From positions 124,001 through 188,000 of the forward strand of contig NZ_JAGIZB010000008.1 of the NCBI RefSeq assembly GCF_017813395.1: a stretch of DNA of 64,000 nucleotides. Direction: 5' to 3'. Position 1 is the stretch's first letter, and every line of letters begins with the position of its first letter. Shown here piece by piece: positions 60,557 through 64,000 of the stretch. A model generated the notes under the pieces. It was not told the DNA's origin and made no database searches. It saw only the letters and a program-made list of their open reading frames with translations. The position numbers and the translations under genes are program-made. The DNA is from Pararoseomonas baculiformis. Lineage in GTDB: Bacteria; Pseudomonadota; Alphaproteobacteria; Acetobacterales; Acetobacteraceae.

Positions 60557-61657
60557 TTAGGCTGCCGGCGCTTCCGCGTCAACCACCGGGGCGCGGGTTG
60601 CACGAATGAATCCGCCGCAGAGAACCCGGTCCCCATCATAGAGGACGCAGCCCTGGCCGGGGGCGGAGATCACCGGCGTGTCCGGGCGCACCAGCAGGCG
60701 CCCGGAAGCCGCGTCCCATTCGGCGGTGACGGGCTGCGGCACCTCGCGGGCGCGGAACTTGGCCTCGGCCCGGAACGGCGCCGCGGGCGGATCCATCAGC
60801 CAGTTCACCTCCGCGACCGGCACTTCGGCAACGGGGATGGAGGCGGCAGGCGCCACGACGATGCGGCGCCGGCCGGCATCCAGCGCGGCGACGCGGAGGC
60901 CGGCATCGCCCGGCAGGCCGAGTCCCCTCGCCTGCCCCACCGTGTAGCGGGCCATGCCCTGGTGCTGGCCGAGCACGCGGCCCGCGGTGTCCACGATCTC
61001 CCCGGCCTGTGCCGCCTCGGGCCGAAGCTTGGCGACGAGGTCGTGGTAGCGACCGGTTGGCACGAAGCAGATATCCTGGCTGTCAGCCTTCTCGGCCACG
61101 GCGAGGCCGAGCCGCGCCGCCTCGCGCCGCACCGCCGCCTTGTCGGGCATGTCGCCCAGGGGGAAGCGGGCGAAGCCCAGCTGCTCCCGCGTGGTGGCGA
61201 ACAGGAAATAGGACTGGTCCCGGGCGGGATCGGCTGCGCGGTGCAGCTCGGGCCCTCCGGGGCCCTCCACCCGGCGCGCATAATGGCCGGTGGCCAGCGC
61301 GTCGCAGCCAAGATCCCGCGCCAGGGCCACCAGGTCCTGGAACTTCACGGTCTGGTTGCAGCGGACGCATGGAATGGGCGTCTCCCCGCGCGCGTAGCTG
61401 TCCGCGAAATCGCCGATCACCGCATCGCGGAAGCGGCTCTCCCGGTCCAGAACGTAATGGGGGATGCCAAGCCGGTCCGCCACGTCCCGCGCATCATGGA
61501 TATCCTGGCCGGCGCAGCAGGCGCCCTTCTTCTGCACCGCCGCGCCATGGTCGTAGAGCTGGAGCGTGGCGCCGATGACATCATGCCCCTGCTCCGCCAG
61601 GAGCCCGGCGACGACGCTGCTGTCCACGCCGCCGGACATGGCGACCATGATCCTCAT
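60557..61657 (-). CDS. mnmA: tRNA-specific 2-thiouridylase MnmA
   Basis: MnmA installs the 2-thio group on U34 of Glu, Gln and Lys tRNAs. The 366-residue protein has the PP-loop MSGGVDSSVVAGLLAEQG, the first catalytic Cys in IPCVRCNQTVKFQDL, the second in SQDICFVPTG, the QSYFLFATTREQL block and the C-terminal beta domain (APGQGCVLYDGDRVLCGGFI). Its ATG overlaps the tenA stop by 4 bases. The operon also codes cysteine desulfurase and ferredoxin, the sulfur source. Confidence 0.95.
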   Translation of the reverse strand: MRIMVAMSGGVDSSVVAGLLAEQGHDVIGATLQLYDHGAAVQKKGACCAGQDIHDARDVADRLGIPHYVLDRESRFRDAVIGDFADSYARGETPIPCVRCNQTVKFQDLVALARDLGCDALATGHYARRVEGPGGPELHRAADPARDQSYFLFATTREQLGFARFPLGDMPDKAAVRREAARLGLAVAEKADSQDICFVPTGRYHDLVAKLRPEAAQAGEIVDTAGRVLGQHQGMARYTVGQARGLGLPGDAGLRVAALDAGRRRIVVAPAASIPVAEVPVAEVNWLMDPPAAPFRAEAKFRAREVPQPVTAEWDAASGRLLVRPDTPVISAPGQGCVLYDGDRVLCGGFIRATRAPVVDAEAPAA

Positions 61658-62346
61658 GGCGCTGCGTTCAGCCCCATCTGCCAGAAATCGGCTTCCAGGC
61701 GGGACGCCTCCGCGAAGACCCGGGTCAGGGAGGCGATGCGGGCCGCCCCGCCATGGCTTTCGCCCAGCCGGTCCAGCCGATCCGCCGCCCCGCGCGCCAC
61801 GGCCTGGTAATCGGCCCCGGCATACTGGGTGATCCAGTTCTCATAGGGGTTGCCGTCGCGCACCCGGCCGGGATGGGCCTCGATCCGCATGGCCACCTCG
61901 CCATAGCCGATGGTGCAGGGCGCCAGTGCCACTTCGAGGTCCAGGATATCGCCCCGGAAACCCTGGTCCATCACCCAGCGGGTGTAGCAGACCGTCTCCG
62001 GCGCCTCCGGCTCGGCCAGCACGGCGGCCTCGTCCAGGCCCCATTCGCGGCAATAGACAAGGTGCAGCTTTGTCTCGTCCAGGATGGCCTGCACCACGGC
62101 ACCCTTGGCCCGCATGGCCTCCAGGCTCTCGGCCTTCACCACCGCCAGGGCCTGGGCCCGGGCGAACTGCACGAGGAAGAGATAGTCCTGGACGAGGTAG
62201 CGGCGGAAGGCGGCCAGGGGCAGCGTGCCCTCGGCCAGCCCCTGCACGAAGGGATGCCAGCAATAGGCATCCCATTGCCGCGCGGCCCCGGTGCGCAGGG
62301 CCCGGAACAGCCCACCTTCGGCGCCGTAGGGCGCGATCCTGTTCAT
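61654..62346 (-). CDS. tenA: TenA family thiaminase II
   Basis: TenA cleaves aminopyrimidine from degraded thiamine for salvage. The 230-residue helical protein keeps the YLVQDYLFLVQFARAQALAV helix (Asp ligand to the pyrimidine), the catalytic Cys in VALAPCTIGYGEVAMRIE, the YENWITQYAG Tyr block and EADFWQMGL near the C terminus. It starts in TGATG overlap with fdx and overlaps mnmA by 4 bases, so it is translated as part of the iscS-fdx-tenA-mnmA operon. Thiamine biosynthesis genes are absent here. Confidence 0.9.
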   Translation of the reverse strand: MNRIAPYGAEGGLFRALRTGAARQWDAYCWHPFVQGLAEGTLPLAAFRRYLVQDYLFLVQFARAQALAVVKAESLEAMRAKGAVVQAILDETKLHLVYCREWGLDEAAVLAEPEAPETVCYTRWVMDQGFRGDILDLEVALAPCTIGYGEVAMRIEAHPGRVRDGNPYENWITQYAGADYQAVARGAADRLDRLGESHGGAARIASLTRVFAEASRLEADFWQMGLNAAP

Positions 62347-62672
62347 CAGCCCGCGTTGCGGCTGCCGGCGGGCAGCTTCACCACCAGCCCGTCCAGCTTG
62401 TCCGTCATGATGAGCTGGCAGCCCAGCCGGCTGGTTTCCTGGAGGTCGAAGGCGAGGTCGAGCATGTCCTCCTCGTCCTCGGTCGGGCTCTCCAGCTTGC
62501 CGAACCAGGACGCGTCCACGATGACGTGGCAGGTGGAGCAGGCCAGGCTGCCCTCGCAGGCGCCCTCGATGTCCACGCCATGCTTGTGGGCGATCTCCAG
62601 CACCGAAAGACCCAGCGGCGCATCCACTTCGCGGCGCGTGCCGTCACGCTCGACGAAGGTCATCTTCGGCAT
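62346..62672 (-). CDS. fdx: 2Fe-2S ferredoxin (ISC type)
   Basis: This is a 108-residue adrenodoxin-type ferredoxin with the cluster ligands CEGSLACSTCHVIV (CX5CX2C) and a fourth Cys in SRLGCQLIMTDKL. It matches ISC-system Fdx, which supplies electrons for iron-sulfur cluster assembly. It begins 9 bases after the cysteine desulfurase gene. IscU, HscA and HscB are not in this window. Confidence 0.94.
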   Translation of the reverse strand: MPKMTFVERDGTRREVDAPLGLSVLEIAHKHGVDIEGACEGSLACSTCHVIVDASWFGKLESPTEDEEDMLDLAFDLQETSRLGCQLIMTDKLDGLVVKLPAGSRNAG

Positions 62673-62681
62673 CGATCTCTC

Positions 62682-63905
62682 CTACTCGGCGGCCGCGCGT
62701 TCGCGAACCAGATTCCAGGCACGCGCCAGCTCCGCCGCCGCCCTGTCCACATCGGCGGGCGAGGTAAAGCGACCAATCCCGATCCGCAAGGTTGCGCGTG
62801 CCTCCGCCTCCGGCAAGCCGAGGGCCCGCAGGACATAGGAGGGTTCGATACTGGCGGAAGAGCAGGCGCTGCCGGTGGAGACGCAAACCCCCGGCGCCGC
62901 CGCCATCACCGCCTGGGCATCCACGCCGCCGGGCAGGGTGATATTGACATTCCCGGCCACGCGCCGCTCGGGATGGCCATTCACGCGGAGCCCGGGGATG
63001 CCGGCCGAGAGCGCATCCAGGAAGCGCTGGCGCTGCCCGGCGATCCGGCCCTCATCCAGCGCCATCTCCAGCCGGGCGACCCGCGCCGCCTCCCCGAACC
63101 CGACCACCAGCGGGGTGGCGAGGGTGCCGGAGCGGAGTCCCCGCTCCTGCCCGCCGCCGGAGATCAGCGGCGCCAGCCGCACCCGCGGGCGCCGGCGGAC
63201 ATACAGGGCGCCGATCCCCTTGGGGCCGTAGAGCTTGTGGGCGGACAGGGAGAGTAGATCGATCCCCATCGCCTCCACATCCAGCACGACGCGGCCAGCT
63301 GCCTGGGCGGCATCGGTATGGAAGAGCGCCCCCGCTTCCCGCGCCACGGCGGAAAGGGCGGCGAGGTCCTGCACCACCCCGATCTCGTTGTTCACCGCCA
63401 TGATGCTGACCAGCAGGGTGGGCACCTCCAGCGCCTCCCGCAGCGTTCCCGGCGCCAGCATTCCGTTCCCGTCCACGGGGAGGATGACGGGTTCGAAGCC
63501 TTCGGCCTCCAGGTCCCGCACGCTCTCGAGCACGCATTTGTGCTCGGTCGCGACCGTGACGATCCGGCGCCGCTCCAGACCCTGGGTGGCGGCGAAGCGC
63601 GCTGCGCCCTCGGGCGCAGCGAAGCGCGCTGCGCCCTTGATCGCCAGGTTGTTGGCCTCCGTCGCGCCGGAAGTGAGGATGATTTCCCGCGCCTCGGCCC
63701 CAATCAGTGCGGCGATGTGGCGGCGGGCTTCCTCCACCGCCTCCTCGGCCTCCCGGCCCATCGCATGCTCGATGCTCGCGGGGTTGGCGTAGTTCAACTC
63801 CCACCACGGGCGCATGGCGGCCAGCACGCGCGGGTCCACAGGCGTGGTTGCGTGATTGTCCAGATAGGCGGGGCGGTTGGCGGCATCCCTCATGCTGGCG
63901 AACAT
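62682..63905 (-). CDS. Cysteine desulfurase (IscS/NifS family)
   Basis: This is a 407-residue PLP enzyme that removes sulfur from cysteine. It has YLDNHATTPVDPRVLAAMRP, the PLP Lys in LLSLSAHKLYGPKGIGALYV, and the mobile-loop Cys in VCVSTGSACSSAS. It is the first gene of an operon with ferredoxin, TenA and MnmA, so sulfur for tRNA thiolation and clusters is the probable job. A short tandem duplication adds nine residues near position 100 (GAARFAA twice). Group I/IscS fit is better than SufS. Confidence 0.93.
   Translation of the reverse strand: MFASMRDAANRPAYLDNHATTPVDPRVLAAMRPWWELNYANPASIEHAMGREAEEAVEEARRHIAALIGAEAREIILTSGATEANNLAIKGAARFAAPEGAARFAATQGLERRRIVTVATEHKCVLESVRDLEAEGFEPVILPVDGNGMLAPGTLREALEVPTLLVSIMAVNNEIGVVQDLAALSAVAREAGALFHTDAAQAAGRVVLDVEAMGIDLLSLSAHKLYGPKGIGALYVRRRPRVRLAPLISGGGQERGLRSGTLATPLVVGFGEAARVARLEMALDEGRIAGQRQRFLDALSAGIPGLRVNGHPERRVAGNVNITLPGGVDAQAVMAAAPGVCVSTGSACSSASIEPSYVLRALGLPEAEARATLRIGIGRFTSPADVDRAAAELARAWNLVRERAAAE
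63592..63637. repeat. 27-base tandem duplication inside the cysteine desulfurase gene
   Basis: GCGAAGCGCGCTGCGCCCT occurs at 63592-63610 and again at 63619-63637, a 27-base period that keeps the frame. The protein therefore reads KGAARFAAPEGAARFAATQG. Most relatives should have one copy. Confidence 0.7.
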
Positions 63906-63962
63906 GGGCGATCCGCCCGCCCAGGACGAGGCCCAGCGACGCAGGCCCGGTGCGCTCCCTGT

Positions 63963-64000
63963 TCAGCCCTGGCGAGCAAGCCGTGCCCGCATTTCCGCAT
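63963..64000 (-). CDS. C-terminal end of an unknown gene, cut by the window edge
   Basis: On the minus strand the frame ends AEMRARLARQG followed by TGA at 63965-63963. Only these 11 residues are visible and no identification is possible. The gene would lie 57 bases upstream of the cysteine desulfurase start and could head its operon. Confidence 0.35.
   Translation of the reverse strand, partial: AEMRARLARQG

Noticed and set aside
1-64000. CRISPR arrays, insertion sequences, prophage genes, integrases
   Set aside because: I looked for regularly spaced repeats, transposase motifs, terminal inverted repeats and phage structural genes and found none.

Overview
The window reads as chromosome of a high-G+C alphaproteobacterium. 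Its gene content (several Bug/TctC-type extracytoplasmic receptors, a TRAP transporter, OpgG/OpgH glucan genes, PHA metabolism, many M20 amidohydrolases and a CysE-CysK-peroxiredoxin run) looks most like Acetobacteraceae of the Roseomonas kind. That placement is an inference from protein style and base composition, not a database result. Coding density is very high, stop/start overlaps of the ATGA or TGATG kind are frequent, and no stretch longer than 300 bases lacks a gene. I see no phage, insertion sequence, CRISPR array or rRNA. One tRNA (Met, CAT) is present.

Layout. 1-2 kb: a zinc/manganese ABC importer (znuC-znuB) on the minus strand behind a 42-codon membrane peptide and a Zur/Fur-like palindrome that overlaps its promoter. 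2-8.6 kb: DUF445 protein, MscL, a membrane-anchored TAXI-type receptor, a small secreted protein, and a complete TRAP transporter (dctP-dctQ-dctM). 8.7-14.8 kb: two glycosyltransferases, an alpha/beta hydrolase, a racemase-like and a TauD-like gene that have both lost active-site residues, and a divergent M20 peptidase. 14.8-19 kb: osmoregulated periplasmic glucan genes mdoG-mdoH with a LigT-like gene. 19-26.7 kb: lactate-permease-like protein, AlkA glycosylase, a HisKA_2 sensor kinase, a compact block of small genes (HIRAN-like, phasin-like, MarR-like), then a quinone oxidoreductase/EamA/esterase operon.

26.8-37.2 kb is the most distinctive part. An ABC substrate-binding protein and an AbgB-like amidohydrolase converge on a minus-strand run of amidase, CPG2-like M20 peptidase, small membrane protein, diaminopropionate ammonia-lyase and Bug receptor, preceded by a GPP34 (GOLPH3-like) protein and gamma-glutamyltransferase. 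Together these could import and strip an acylated 2,3-diaminopropionate or a related amide/peptide nutrient. 37-47 kb holds housekeeping genes: malate synthase G, thrS-infC, a NucA-type nuclease, PurU, a CBS protein and an NdvA-type exporter.

47-56 kb: two tandem Bug receptors, a glutathione transferase, intracellular PHB depolymerase, CsbD stress protein, SRAP/YedK, and a likely ureide cluster (hydroxyisourate hydrolase, a two-Rossmann flavoprotein, allantoate/carbamoyl amidohydrolase), followed by a stand-alone HD-GYP protein. 56.6-64 kb: peroxiredoxin-cysK-cysE, D-amino acid dehydrogenase, tRNA-Met, and an iscS-fdx-tenA-mnmA operon that couples cysteine sulfur to tRNA thiolation.
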